DNA of 64,000 bases, from assembly GCF_016595495.1 (NCBI RefSeq), contig NZ_JAENIM010000047.1, positions 17,945-81,944 on the forward strand, read 5' to 3'. Positions 37,534 to 46,837 of this stretch are shown one piece after another. The DNA is from Persicirhabdus sediminis. Lineage in GTDB: Bacteria > Verrucomicrobiota > Verrucomicrobiia > Verrucomicrobiales > Akkermansiaceae. The notes below the pieces were generated by a model. That model had not been told where the DNA came from and searched no databases. It was given only the letters and a program-made list of their open reading frames with translations. The position numbers and the translations under genes are program-made. The number at the start of each line of letters is the position of its first letter. The first letter of the stretch is position 1.

Positions 37534-37551
37534 GGGCTGGCGGACCAGCCC
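37534..37551 (-). other. Hairpin between rplW and rplB
   Basis: GGGCTGG and CCAGCCC pair with a 4-nt loop; on the minus strand AAATTTAAC follows. It sits 7 bp after the rplW stop codon in a 105-bp gap. Possible attenuator or RNA processing site. Confidence 0.5.
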
Positions 37552-37557
37552 GGGTAA

Positions 37558-37842
37558 TTAGATGAGGTCGATTGACTCGCCCTCCTTAAGGCGTACGATT
37601 GCTTTCTTCCAGTTGGCGGTACGACCAGCGTCAGCGCGACGATTGCGCTTCTTCTTACCTGCATAGTTGCAAGTGCGTACGCTTTCAACTTTCTTACCGA
37701 AGAGCTCTTCGATAGCGCGCTTGATTTCAAGCTTGTTGGCGTTGCAGTCTACTTGGAATACGTATTCATTGTTGAGCTCCTGAAGCAGGGTAGCCTTTTC
37801 AGTAATACGTACGGTGTCGATAACCTGATAAAGATCTTTCAT
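37558..37842 (-). CDS. rplW: Ribosomal protein uL23
   Basis: 94 residues, exit-tunnel protein that docks trigger factor and the signal recognition particle. RITEKATLLQELNNEYVFQVDCNANKLEIKRAIEELFGKKVESV is diagnostic. Normal length. Confidence 0.97.
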   Translation of the reverse strand: MKDLYQVIDTVRITEKATLLQELNNEYVFQVDCNANKLEIKRAIEELFGKKVESVRTCNYAGKKKRNRRADAGRTANWKKAIVRLKEGESIDLI

Positions 37843-37862
37843 GTTATTTCCTTTCTGTTCGC

Positions 37863-38468
37863 TTAGGCAGTACGCTTAGCAAGAGTTTCGAATGATGATT
37901 CAACGAGAATCACTGCATTTGCGTGCAGAAGTTGCTCGATGTTAACTTCAGCAGCTGTCATGAGCAGAACACTCTGAACGTTACGTCCAGCAAGGTATGT
38001 TTGCTCGTCGAAGCTCTCAGCAACTACGATCACCTTCTTGGCGTCTGTAAGTGCTTTGATTGCTGCTACGAATGATTTGGTTTTGCCGTCTGCTACTGAG
38101 AAATCTGCTACAGAAACTGCTTTGTCTGCACCGATGATTTCGCCGAGCACCTTACGGAGAGCCAGCTTGCGGATTTGCTTAGGCACGCGCTTAGCATAGC
38201 TGCGAGGCTTAGGGCCAAAGATAGTACCACCACCACGCCATACTGGGTTCTTCACAGAACCTGCACGTGCACGGCCAGTACCTTTCTGGCGCCAAAGTTT
38301 CTTGTTTGAGCCAGATACCTCACCACGTGTTTTGGTGTTTGCAGTACCGCTACGGCGGTTTGCGCGGTAGGCTACGATCAGGTCGTGTACCGCCTGATCG
38401 CCCTTGTGACCTTCGATCACTTGGATGTTTGCTGCCTTAGCAGCTTCGATTGAGAATGTATTAGCCAT
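37863..38468 (-). CDS. rplD: Ribosomal protein uL4
   Basis: 201 residues, exit-tunnel protein and, in Escherichia coli, regulator of the S10 operon. The basic tunnel loop [38 protein letters not shown] is present. Length as in Escherichia coli. Confidence 0.97.
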   Translation of the reverse strand: MANTFSIEAAKAANIQVIEGHKGDQAVHDLIVAYRANRRSGTANTKTRGEVSGSNKKLWRQKGTGRARAGSVKNPVWRGGGTIFGPKPRSYAKRVPKQIRKLALRKVLGEIIGADKAVSVADFSVADGKTKSFVAAIKALTDAKKVIVVAESFDEQTYLAGRNVQSVLLMTAAEVNIEQLLHANAVILVESSFETLAKRTA

Positions 38469-38488
38469 TTTCTTGGATAATTAATGGA

Positions 38489-39145
38489 TTACTTAGCTGC
38501 TGGAGCAGCCTTCTTCACGGCTGGGCGAATGACAACGTATTGTCCCTTACGGCCTGGTACGGCACCAGATACGAGAACAACACCATCTTCAGGGCGAACC
38601 TGAACGATTTTGAGGTTCTGAACAGTGCGGCTGTACACACCGTGGCGACCTGGCATCTTCTTGTTTTTCCAGATACGACCTGGCCATGTACCAGCACCAA
38701 CACCACCTGGGCGACGGTGCATCATGTGACCGTGTGAGTCAGGCTGACCGCTGAAGTTGTAACGCTTAACAACACCTTGGAAACCTTTACCCTTGGAGAT
38801 GCCTGAGACATCAACATACTGGCCGTCTTGGAACAGCGCAGCACCTGGGTGTGCTTCTTCTGTGTTTGGCAGGTCTGCATCACTCTCGAAGCGGAATTCC
38901 TTCACGTGCTTCTTAGGTGCAACAGATGCTTTGGCGAAACGACCACGGTCAGGCAGGTTGAGGCGTTGCTCTTTCTGATCGTCGAAACCGACTTGAACAG
39001 CAGAGTACCCATCAGTCTCCTGGGTCTTAACTTGAAGAAACTCGTTACCTGCAACTTCAACAACAGTCACAGGAATACTCGAACCAGCTTCCTGGTCGAA
39101 AACGCGAGTCATACCGATTTTTTTTCCTAATAGTCCTAAAGACAT
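38489..39145 (-). CDS. rplC: Ribosomal protein uL3
   Basis: 218 residues, early-assembling 50S protein near the peptidyl transferase centre. [42 protein letters not shown] and [30 protein letters not shown] are diagnostic. Slightly longer than usual (209). Confidence 0.97.
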   Translation of the reverse strand: MSLGLLGKKIGMTRVFDQEAGSSIPVTVVEVAGNEFLQVKTQETDGYSAVQVGFDDQKEQRLNLPDRGRFAKASVAPKKHVKEFRFESDADLPNTEEAHPGAALFQDGQYVDVSGISKGKGFQGVVKRYNFSGQPDSHGHMMHRRPGGVGAGTWPGRIWKNKKMPGRHGVYSRTVQNLKIVQVRPEDGVVLVSGAVPGRKGQYVVIRPAVKKAAPAAK

Positions 39146-39165
39146 GTGCGTAGATGGTTTAAAAT

Positions 39166-39474
39166 TCAGATACGGATAGCGATGTCTACACCAGCTGGGA
39201 GATTGAGCTTCTTCAGCTCATCAACGGTGCGTGCGGTTGGGTCTACGATGTCGAGCATGCGCTTATGTGTGCGGATCTCAAACTGCTCAGCAGACTTTTT
39301 GTTTTGGTTTACGGAACGGTTCACGCTGAACTTCTCGATACGAGTAGGAAGCGGAATAGGACCGGCAACTTTGGCACCTGTACGCTTGGCAGTCTCAACG
39401 ATCTCCTGAGCGGATTTGTCGATAGCGCGGTGGTCATAGGCGCGTAGGCGGATTCTGATTTTGGTCTTGGACAT
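39166..39474 (-). CDS. rpsJ: Ribosomal protein uS10
   Basis: 102 residues, 30S protein and NusE partner in transcription antitermination. [29 protein letters not shown] is diagnostic. Directly follows fusA with no tuf gene between. Confidence 0.97.
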   Translation of the reverse strand: MSKTKIRIRLRAYDHRAIDKSAQEIVETAKRTGAKVAGPIPLPTRIEKFSVNRSVNQNKKSAEQFEIRTHKRMLDIVDPTARTVDELKKLNLPAGVDIAIRI

Positions 39475-39507
39475 GGCAAAGATTAGTTTTTGTTTACCAG
39501 AAGTGGG

Positions 39508-41652
39508 TTAATAGTATTCTGAGATGATCTCATCGACGATGAGCTGTGGAACCTGCTCAAACTGGGATGGCTCCATGGAATAGGAGGCACGCCCACTGGA
39601 CAGGGTGCGAACGGCTGTGGAATAGCCGAACATTTCTTTTAGCGGCACAAACGCACGGAGAACGGCGAACATTGCTTTGCTCTCGATTTCCTGAATCTGC
39701 CCGCGGCGGCGATTAAGATCACCCATAATGTCACCTTGGTACTCTTCTGGCGTGGTTACTTCCACTGCCATTACAGGTTCAAGGAGAATCGGGCCGGCTT
39801 TCTCGAAGCCGTCTCTCATCGCGAAAATTGCAGCCATTTTAAACGCATTCTCGTTGGAGTCGACTTCGTGGTAAGAACCATGGACGATCTCAACGTGAAC
39901 ATCGACGACTGGGTAGTTGGCAATCACCCCGTTTGTCATCGCTTCGTTGATACCTGAATACACCGGATTGATGTATTCTTTAGGGATGGCTCCGCCTACG
40001 ATTTTATTCTCGATAGTCAGGCCTTTCCCTTTCTCATTAGGAGAAACTTTTACTTCTACGTGACCATATTGGCCACGGCCACCGCTCTGCTTTTTGAGCA
40101 ACCCTTTGCCGTCAGCGGCTTGGGTGATAGTTTCGCGGTAGGCGATTTGTGGTTTACCCACGTTACACTCGACTTTGAACTCGCGCTTCATGCGGTCAAC
40201 GATGATTTCGAGGTGCAACTCACCCATGCCGGAGATCAATGTCTGACCAGTGTCAGCATCTGTCTTCACAACGAAGGTTGGGTCTTCTTCAGAAAGTCTA
40301 GTGAGTGCCAGTGCCATCTTTTCCTGGTCAGCCTTAGTTCTAGGCTCCACTGCCAATGCGATCACTGGCTCTGGGAATGATGGTGGCTCGAGGAGAATGT
40401 CAAACTTCTCTTCACACAGGGTGTCACCAGTGGTGACGTTTTTCACACCGACAAAAGCTGCGATATCGCCGGAGTAAACAGTTTCCACGTCTTCGTGTTT
40501 ATCAGCCTGCACCTGAATAATGCGGCCGATACGCTCGCGCTTGCGAGTACGTGGGTTAAATACGGTATCACCCTTGGAGATGCTACCTGAGTAAACGCGG
40601 AAGAATACCAACTTGCCGACGTATTTGTCAGCCCACAGTTTGAACGCCAGTGAGCAGAACTTGCTATTGTCGTCGGTTTTAGCAACTACAACGGCTTCTT
40701 CGTCGTCCGCTTCCTGTCCTTCAGCTGAAGGAACTTCCAGCGGGCTAGGAAGATAGTCGACTACGGCATCAACGAGGAACTGAATGCCTTTATTCTTAAA
40801 GGCTGATCCTCCTGCGATTGGTACTACCAAGTTATTGATAGTAGCGCGGCGAAGCGCCTGCTTGATGTCAGCTGAAGTAATTTCCTCTTCCATGAGGAAT
40901 TTTTCAGCCAGCTCATCATCACAGTCACAGAGAGCAGTAACGATCTCTTCACGTGCTTCAGCTGCGATTAGTGCTTGCTCTTCATCGAGCTCGCGAACCT
41001 CAAATGTTGAACCCAATTGATCACTATCTGTGTAGATGACTGCCTTCTCGTTAACCACATCGATTTGACCGATGAGATCTTCTTCAGCTCCAATTGGGAT
41101 CAAGATACGAACTGCACTGACGCCAAACTTCTCACGAACATCTTTCACAACGTTCTCGAAGTTCGCACCAGTGCGATCCATCTTATTGACAAAAACGATG
41201 CGCGGCACGTCATACTTGCTGGCCTGACGCCACACCGTTTCAGTTTGAGGTTGTACACCGGCCACCCCACAGAAGACTACGATTGCTCCGTCGAGCACAC
41301 GCAGTGAGCGCTCAACTTCAGCTGTGAAGTCTACGTGTCCCGGTGTATCAATGATATTAATGCGCTCCTTCTGATTAGGAAAGAGCTTGCATACGCCATC
41401 TACTGGTTTCTGCACCCACTCACATGTTACAGCAGCTGAGGTGATAGTGATACCACGCTCACGCTCTTGCTCCATGTGGTCGGTAGTTGTTGCCCCGTCG
41501 TGCACTTCACCAATCCTGTGAATCATACCTGTGTAAAACAAGATACGCTCCGTAAGCGTGGTCTTACCGGCATCAATATGAGCCGCAATCCCGATATTAC
41601 GGGTGCGCTCAAGCGGATAAGGACGCTTTGGATGATTTGGTGAAGTAGACAT
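39508..41652 (-). CDS. fusA: Elongation factor G
   Basis: 714 residues, GTPase that translocates tRNA and mRNA. G1 AAHIDAGKTT, switch region ERERGITITSAAV, DTPGHVDFTAEVERSLRV and NKMDRTGANF are canonical, followed by domains II-V up to the C-terminal PQLIVDEIISEYY. It is followed at once by rpsJ. Confidence 0.98.
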   Translation of the reverse strand: MSTSPNHPKRPYPLERTRNIGIAAHIDAGKTTLTERILFYTGMIHRIGEVHDGATTTDHMEQERERGITITSAAVTCEWVQKPVDGVCKLFPNQKERINIIDTPGHVDFTAEVERSLRVLDGAIVVFCGVAGVQPQTETVWRQASKYDVPRIVFVNKMDRTGANFENVVKDVREKFGVSAVRILIPIGAEEDLIGQIDVVNEKAVIYTDSDQLGSTFEVRELDEEQALIAAEAREEIVTALCDCDDELAEKFLMEEEITSADIKQALRRATINNLVVPIAGGSAFKNKGIQFLVDAVVDYLPSPLEVPSAEGQEADDEEAVVVAKTDDNSKFCSLAFKLWADKYVGKLVFFRVYSGSISKGDTVFNPRTRKRERIGRIIQVQADKHEDVETVYSGDIAAFVGVKNVTTGDTLCEEKFDILLEPPSFPEPVIALAVEPRTKADQEKMALALTRLSEEDPTFVVKTDADTGQTLISGMGELHLEIIVDRMKREFKVECNVGKPQIAYRETITQAADGKGLLKKQSGGRGQYGHVEVKVSPNEKGKGLTIENKIVGGAIPKEYINPVYSGINEAMTNGVIANYPVVDVHVEIVHGSYHEVDSNENAFKMAAIFAMRDGFEKAGPILLEPVMAVEVTTPEEYQGDIMGDLNRRRGQIQEIESKAMFAVLRAFVPLKEMFGYSTAVRTLSSGRASYSMEPSQFEQVPQLIVDEIISEYY

Positions 41653-41693
41653 GAATTTACAGTTTGTAGATTCCCAACGAGGCGACAGCAGGA

Positions 41694-42167
41694 TTACCAG
41701 CGGAAGTGAGCAAATGCACGGTTAGCCTGAGCCATCTTGTGCATATCGTCGCGCTTACGCACGGCGTTACCTTGGTTATTAGCAGCATCCTTGATCTCGT
41801 TTGCGAGAGCGAGGTGCATTGGAGTACCCTTCTTCTTACGAGCGAAGAGAACCAACCAGCGCATTGCCAGTGAAACAGAACGATCAGGGTCTACCTCGAG
41901 AGGCACCTGGTAAGTAGCACCACCAACGCGACGGCTTTTCACCTCAACGCGTGGCTTAGCATTCTCGATAGCACGAGTGATCACCTCAAGAGGGTCAATT
42001 GTATCTGTGCCTTCGTTTGCTTTATCGATAGCTGCATAAACGATGCGCTCTGAAAGAGAACGCTTACCGTCACGCATCACCTTAGAGATGAGTTTGCCTA
42101 CGAGTTGTGAATCGTAGCGCGGATCACTCATGTCCGGCTTATTGTAGATTTTTTTGCGACGTGCCAT
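41694..42167 (-). CDS. rpsG: Ribosomal protein uS7
   Basis: 157 residues, 16S 3' domain assembly protein and regulator of the str operon in Escherichia coli. PRYDSQLVGKLISKVMRDGKRSLSERIVYAA and GGATYQVPLEV are diagnostic. Confidence 0.97.
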   Translation of the reverse strand: MARRKKIYNKPDMSDPRYDSQLVGKLISKVMRDGKRSLSERIVYAAIDKANEGTDTIDPLEVITRAIENAKPRVEVKSRRVGGATYQVPLEVDPDRSVSLAMRWLVLFARKKKGTPMHLALANEIKDAANNQGNAVRKRDDMHKMAQANRAFAHFRW

Positions 42168-42205
42168 GACTTTATATTATGGTCAAATAGTTAAAAATTG
42201 GGCGA

Positions 42206-42583
42206 TTACTTAGCCTTCGGACGCTTCGCACCATACTTAGAGCGAGCTTGCTTACGACCATCGACACCGAGAGTATCGAGAGCACCACGTACAACGTGAT
42301 AACGAACACCTGGCAAATCCTTCACACGACCACCACGTACCAATACGATACTGTGCTCCTGAAGATTGTGGCCTTCACCACCAATGTAGGCGATCACTTC
42401 CTGACCGTTAGTGAGACGTACCTTAGCTACCTTACGAAGCGCTGAGTTTGGCTTCTTAGGAGTACGAGTCATCACCTGAAGACATACACCGCGGCGCTGC
42501 GGGCAGTTTGAAAGAGCCGGTGACTTCGACTTTTGCACCGGAGTTTTGCGTCCTTTACGAACGAGCTGATTAATTGTCGGCAT
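42206..42583 (-). CDS. rpsL: Ribosomal protein uS12
   Basis: 125 residues from the ATG at 42581-42583 ([13 protein letters not shown]), the universal S12 start; an upstream ATG would add 13 unrelated residues. [15 protein letters not shown] holds the Lys that mutates in streptomycin resistance, wild type here, and [18 protein letters not shown] the second such Lys. First gene of the str-S10-spc cluster, preceded by the promoter at 42744-42771. Confidence 0.97.
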   Translation of the reverse strand: MPTINQLVRKGRKTPVQKSKSPALSNCPQRRGVCLQVMTRTPKKPNSALRKVAKVRLTNGQEVIAYIGGEGHNLQEHSIVLVRGGRVKDLPGVRYHVVRGALDTLGVDGRKQARSKYGAKRPKAK

Positions 42584-42743
42584 AAGATTCCTGCGTTTTT
42601 TGAAGTTTTTACAGGAGCGCACCGAAGATAAAGCGAGATTACTCGCATTTAGCCTCTTTTCCGGAGCTACTCCCGATAATTCTTATAGTTTAGCAGCCTA
42701 TGACGCGGATTTTCCGCCTATCGCTGGCTGCGGGTGGGCGCGC

Positions 42744-42771
42744 AATATACAAATGAACCCCGCTCTGGCAA
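42744..42771 (-). promoter_or_regulatory. Candidate promoter of the str-S10-spc cluster
   Basis: On the minus strand TTGCCA, 16 bp, TATATT, followed by a GC-rich start region and a roughly 150-nt leader before rpsL. The leader could hold regulatory structure. Confidence 0.6.
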
Positions 42772-42842
42772 GACCTTTTTCACGTTTTTTTGCCATTTCT
42801 TTTAATTTTCTCATTTCCCACTGAGCAAATGGATTCTGCACA

Positions 42843-44303
42843 CTAGAGTAATGGGCTGAATAATCTGGCTAAACTGTCCAAGGATCGGCGAAGTCCATGA
42901 CGTTGTGTCCATTCTGCCAAATAGAGTTCACGCGCTTGGCCTAGATAAATGTTCTGCTGGGCAATGAGGCGGTCGACCTCATCACCTGCGTAAAAGATCA
43001 CATTGATCTCAGAATTTATTTCGAATGACCTGATATCAAAGTTACTTGAACCAAAAAAGCCTAAGTAGCCATCCACACTCATGCTTTTAGTATGTAATAA
43101 CTCGCGCACACCATCTTGCTCGCGCCCATGCAGGTGAATTTTCACGCCGCTTTCTAAGATTTCAGCATAATAACTGCGCGCAGCAGCTTGCGGCAAAATC
43201 TGATCCCCCTCTTCTGGCACGATCAACATCACCTCGACACCGCGCTGCACCGCCACGGACATGGCATCCAGCAGTGATTGATCCGGTATTAAATAGGGCG
43301 TCGTAATAACCACCCTTTTGCGTGCATGATACAGAGCGGTAATAATCAGCTGGTGGTAATTCTGGTTTGGATACAAAGCCGCACTTGGCATGATCTGTAC
43401 CAAGCCATTTCCTGCGGGCACTGGATCTCGGAAATAACGCTCACCTTGCAGCAGCTCGCCAGTCTCTTCGTGCCAGTCGGTCACAAACACCGCCTGCAGC
43501 TCCAGCACCACAGGCCCCTGCATGCGCGACATCATATCTACCCACAACAAATCTGCCCTGCCATAGCTCGGCTCGGTGATATTCTGTGAACCAGTAAAGC
43601 CAACCTGTGAATCAATCACCACCACCTTGCGGTGGTTGCGCATATCTACGCGGCCAGAAAATCGATCGCGCAAACCCACTGGCATCGCCGCCACCACTTG
43701 CACGCCAGCGTCACGCAATCTGCCAGCTTCACGTTTGAGCATTTGCTTTGATCCAGCAGCATCCACAATCAGGCGACATTCCACCCCACGCTCAGCTGCC
43801 TTTATTAATGCCTCACTCACCCGCGTGCCCACCGCATCCACTGCATAGATATAGAATAGTAAGTGGACGTGGTCACGAGCTCGGTCAATTTCCTCAACCA
43901 AATGGTCAATGAAACCGTCCGAGCTATTATAGAAGTCTACTTTATTACCTGACAGCGCAGGCAGCTGACCCAGCCGCTGCACAAAGGCTGTCGCGTCAGC
44001 CAGTCGATCATCCTGCTCCGGCAAAACCACTTCATCCTGGCTAGCTAGCCAAGTTTCCATTTCTTTATAATACGGTAACATCCGCCGATGCCGCTCCATC
44101 CTCCACTGCCGTGGTTTTTTCGAGCCAATCATCAAAAACAGCAACAAGCCTAGCCATGGCACTAAATAGATCACCAGTAGCCAAGACATCGCCGCCTGCG
44201 GACTACGCCTGCGCGGCACCGTCAAGAGCATGACCACCCGGATCACCCACTCGCCAATCAGATACAATAGCTTCCAGTCAATCCAGTCAGTTAACTCTTT
44301 CAC
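42843..44303 (-). CDS. cls: Cardiolipin synthase A-type phospholipase D enzyme
   Basis: 486 residues, the same length as Escherichia coli ClsA. Joins two phosphatidylglycerols into cardiolipin at the inner membrane. Two N-terminal membrane segments (about 10-60) and two HKD sites: HNHRKVVVIDSQVGFTGSQN (near 220) and LHTKSMSVDGYLGFFGSSN (near 400). Transcribed on the minus strand, downstream of and convergent with nothing obvious; separate from the ribosomal operon. Confidence 0.92.
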   Translation of the reverse strand: MKELTDWIDWKLLYLIGEWVIRVVMLLTVPRRRSPQAAMSWLLVIYLVPWLGLLLFLMIGSKKPRQWRMERHRRMLPYYKEMETWLASQDEVVLPEQDDRLADATAFVQRLGQLPALSGNKVDFYNSSDGFIDHLVEEIDRARDHVHLLFYIYAVDAVGTRVSEALIKAAERGVECRLIVDAAGSKQMLKREAGRLRDAGVQVVAAMPVGLRDRFSGRVDMRNHRKVVVIDSQVGFTGSQNITEPSYGRADLLWVDMMSRMQGPVVLELQAVFVTDWHEETGELLQGERYFRDPVPAGNGLVQIMPSAALYPNQNYHQLIITALYHARKRVVITTPYLIPDQSLLDAMSVAVQRGVEVMLIVPEEGDQILPQAAARSYYAEILESGVKIHLHGREQDGVRELLHTKSMSVDGYLGFFGSSNFDIRSFEINSEINVIFYAGDEVDRLIAQQNIYLGQARELYLAEWTQRHGLRRSLDSLARLFSPLL

Positions 44304-44411
44304 ACAGCTGTTCTAAACCTTTCGCTGATAGACCTCAAGAGCAGTAAATAAAAAAACGGCAGCTCCTCTCAGCCCTAGCGTATCTATAATACTATAATAG
44401 TGATCCCCTGA

Positions 44412-44500
44412 TCATCTCCGGCGGCGCAGCAGAAAGGCAAAACCCACCACTCCCAGCAAACTTAATGAGCCAGCTCAGGCACTACAGTAATACTAACTAG
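44412..44500 (-). pseudogene. Decayed PEP-CTERM sorting tail
   Basis: On the minus strand one frame reads SITVVPE (GTGCCTGAG at 44474-44482) and, after a frameshift and a stop, another frame reads LSLLGVVGFAFLLRRRR and stops at 44412-44414. Together these make the full PEP-CTERM signature: VPE motif, hydrophobic helix, Arg cluster, stop. The rest of the gene is gone. Compare the intact tail of the protein at 46838. Confidence 0.65.
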
Positions 44501-44637
44501 CGGCACGACCAACTGACTCCTCATGCAATTTCACAATCACCACAGCCTCCACAAACAAAAACATACATTTCCTCGTGGAAGATTTTCAGAAATGCTCTAG
44601 CGTAGGAACAATTAGGTACCAGCTAGATCTAGCAAAC

Positions 44638-45870
44638 ATGAATCCAATGAACACAACAACTGAGACACCCGACACGCTGAGTGATTCTTATTTGAATACA
44701 GAAATCATCCTCAATCCCGAAACACGTCAGTTTCCTCCATATTCTACCGAGCGCCTGCTTCGCCAGGTCTTTGATCCCACAGAAGGATGCCGTGTCTGCA
44801 TCCTCACAGATTTTCAAGAGCCACAAAAATGGATCACTAACTTTGCCTTTCTAGAGTCAGAGGAATTCCCCGTCCAACACCGCGCTCACCAGCACTTCTA
44901 TCAAGCATTCAAAGATGGCGTGATGGATCAGCTAGGCATGACTGGCGGCGAAATGTTCGCCTACAACTCAACCAATGGATCCAACCTCGACCTCAAAGAT
45001 GAATGCTGGGATACACAAGGGAACCAACTCTCGCTAGATAGCGACATCTACCCTAACTACGACATCATCCTCTGCATCAGTGACTGGAGCGCCACCGCCC
45101 CACTCACTGCAAAATGCAAAGAATTTGGCTTCCGCGGCGCCACCATGCACGGCATGAACGACATTATCCTTAGCTCTGGGCTCGCGGTTGACTACGATAA
45201 AGTATCACGCGACGCCGAGCGCATCCGCAAAGTGATGACTAAGGCCGACCACATCGAAATCGACTTCACTCTCGAAGACGGCACCGTCCTAACTGCCGAC
45301 CTCCAGCTAGAACAACAAGAAGCACAAAAATCCCACGGTCTCTGCCGCGGCAAAACTCCTGACGTGGCAAACCTACCAGCTGGCGAGGTCTACTTTGTAC
45401 CCACTGATGCCAATGGCCAATTCCCGATGAAATACGCAGACGGCACACTCGGCATCCTCGATGTCAAAGACCGCAGCATTTACCAGTCCACTCTGATAGA
45501 GGGAAATCAAAGCACCATCGACGAACACAACGCCCGCCTCAAAGCCGACCCAATGACCGGCACCCTTGGCGAACTCGGCTTTGGTACCCAAGTGCTCCCC
45601 GTCTCCATGTCTGACATCCAAGATGAAAAAGTGCTCGGCACCTGCCACCTAGCAACTGGCCGCGACGACCATCTCGGTGGCGACATCGTGCCCGACATGT
45701 TTGTCACTCACGAAAATAGCACTCACGACGACATCCTCTTTGCGCCGCACAAGACGCCTAACTTCGACATCAGCCAAGTGCGCATGTTCCACGGCGAGAA
45801 AATGGAAATCCTAATCGAACACTTCCGCCCCTCAGCACTGCTCACCGCAGCCGTGCGCGGCGAACTCTAA
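44638..45870 (+). CDS. Aminopeptidase-like protein, M29/NicX-type fold
   Basis: 410 residues from the ATG at 44638. The C-terminal part has GELGFGTQ, DEKVLGTCHLATGRDDHLGG and THENSTHDDILF. These align with the M29 aminopeptidase series (E-L-G-x-G-T, D-E-K-x-G-T-x-H, H-x-D), supplying Glu, Glu, His, His and Asp metal ligands. The same fold includes the NicX-type ring-cleaving dioxygenases, so a peptidase or a ring-opening role cannot be separated here. An upstream ATG (44575) would add 21 weakly supported residues. Confidence 0.65.
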   Translation: MNPMNTTTETPDTLSDSYLNTEIILNPETRQFPPYSTERLLRQVFDPTEGCRVCILTDFQEPQKWITNFAFLESEEFPVQHRAHQHFYQAFKDGVMDQLGMTGGEMFAYNSTNGSNLDLKDECWDTQGNQLSLDSDIYPNYDIILCISDWSATAPLTAKCKEFGFRGATMHGMNDIILSSGLAVDYDKVSRDAERIRKVMTKADHIEIDFTLEDGTVLTADLQLEQQEAQKSHGLCRGKTPDVANLPAGEVYFVPTDANGQFPMKYADGTLGILDVKDRSIYQSTLIEGNQSTIDEHNARLKADPMTGTLGELGFGTQVLPVSMSDIQDEKVLGTCHLATGRDDHLGGDIVPDMFVTHENSTHDDILFAPHKTPNFDISQVRMFHGEKMEILIEHFRPSALLTAAVRGEL

Positions 45871-45883
45871 AACATTCCCATCA

Positions 45884-45916
45884 ACCCTCTCCCGCCCTAG
45901 CAGGAGAGGGTTTTTA
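45884..45916 (+). terminator. Terminator after the M29-like gene
   Basis: ACCCTCTCC and GGAGAGGGT form a 9-bp perfect stem followed by TTTTTATTTT. Confidence 0.88.
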
Positions 45917-46018
45917 TTTTCTGCACAATGCCTAGCTGGAAAATCCTAACTGCCTCCCAGTTTCATCGTCAGCTACTAAAAACTCAAAACCAACCCACTG
46001 AAAACGATCCCTTCTCCC

Positions 46019-46771
46019 ATGACCCCAGCTCTAACGTCCCCAGGCAGCCAGCTCTACGAAGAGCAAAAAATGCTCGCTGACTACCTCGCCTTTCACTACG
46101 CGCCAGCCAGCCGCTACATGCCGTGGTCTAGCCAGCTAGAACCATTTCTTAATTTCCCACATCGCACCGCTCAGCTCGCTGAACAATTCTGCCCGTCACC
46201 TGAGCGCACACTCGACCTAGGCTGCTCAGTAGGCCGCGCCACCTTCGAACTCTCCAACTTCAGCCAGCACGTCACCGGCATCGACTTCTCACACGCATTC
46301 ATCCACGCCGCACAGCAGATCCAGCAGCTCGGCAAACTCAGCTACAACGAATCACTCAGCCCGCATTCCAGCTCAGAAGAAATCGCCCACATGCCAGCTG
46401 GCGCAAATCCAGAACGTATCACCTTCAGCCAAGGAGATGCGTTAGACCTGCCCACTAACATTGGCAAGTTCGACCTCATCCACGCCAGCAACCTACTCTG
46501 CCGACTACCTAAACCAGCTGAATTTCTCCAATCACTCAGCCAACTAACAAATACCAATGGCACCGTCCTGCTGGCCACACCATTCAGCTGGCTAGAAAAC
46601 TATACCCCTAGAGAAAATTGGCCCAGCTACGACTCGTGGCAATGGCTGCAGGACCAGCTGAAACCTAACTTTCAACTCGTCCACCAAGCCGACGAACCAT
46701 TCATGATCCGCCAGCACCAACGTAAATACCAATGGGTTGTGTCCAAAATCAGCATCTGGCAAAAACGCTAA
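46019..46771 (+). CDS. Ovothiol-type N1-methyltransferase (OvoA C-terminal family)
   Basis: 250 residues, SAM-dependent methyltransferase. Motif I LDLGCSVGRATFEL, VTGIDFSHAFIHAA, and the family-specific FDLIHASNLLCRLP, NYTPRENW and FMIRQHQRKYQW match the putative 4-mercaptohistidine N1-methyltransferase family, which is normally the C-terminal domain of OvoA. It would methylate the imidazole of 5-thiohistidine to make ovothiol A. The sulfoxide synthase half is not in this window, so it must be encoded elsewhere if the pathway is complete. Confidence 0.85.
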   Translation: MTPALTSPGSQLYEEQKMLADYLAFHYAPASRYMPWSSQLEPFLNFPHRTAQLAEQFCPSPERTLDLGCSVGRATFELSNFSQHVTGIDFSHAFIHAAQQIQQLGKLSYNESLSPHSSSEEIAHMPAGANPERITFSQGDALDLPTNIGKFDLIHASNLLCRLPKPAEFLQSLSQLTNTNGTVLLATPFSWLENYTPRENWPSYDSWQWLQDQLKPNFQLVHQADEPFMIRQHQRKYQWVVSKISIWQKR

Positions 46772-46784
46772 TACCCAGCCAACA

Positions 46785-46817
46785 AAAAAGGCAACCAAGT
46801 GAAACTTGATTGCCTAA
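46785..46817. terminator. Shared terminator between converging genes
   Basis: AGGCAACCAAGT and ACTTGATTGCCT pair over 12 bp with one mismatch and a 3-nt loop. A run of T on the minus strand suits the PEP-CTERM gene; it also lies after the methyltransferase gene. Confidence 0.82.
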
Positions 46818-46837
46818 TTCTAACTGGGATATTTCAT

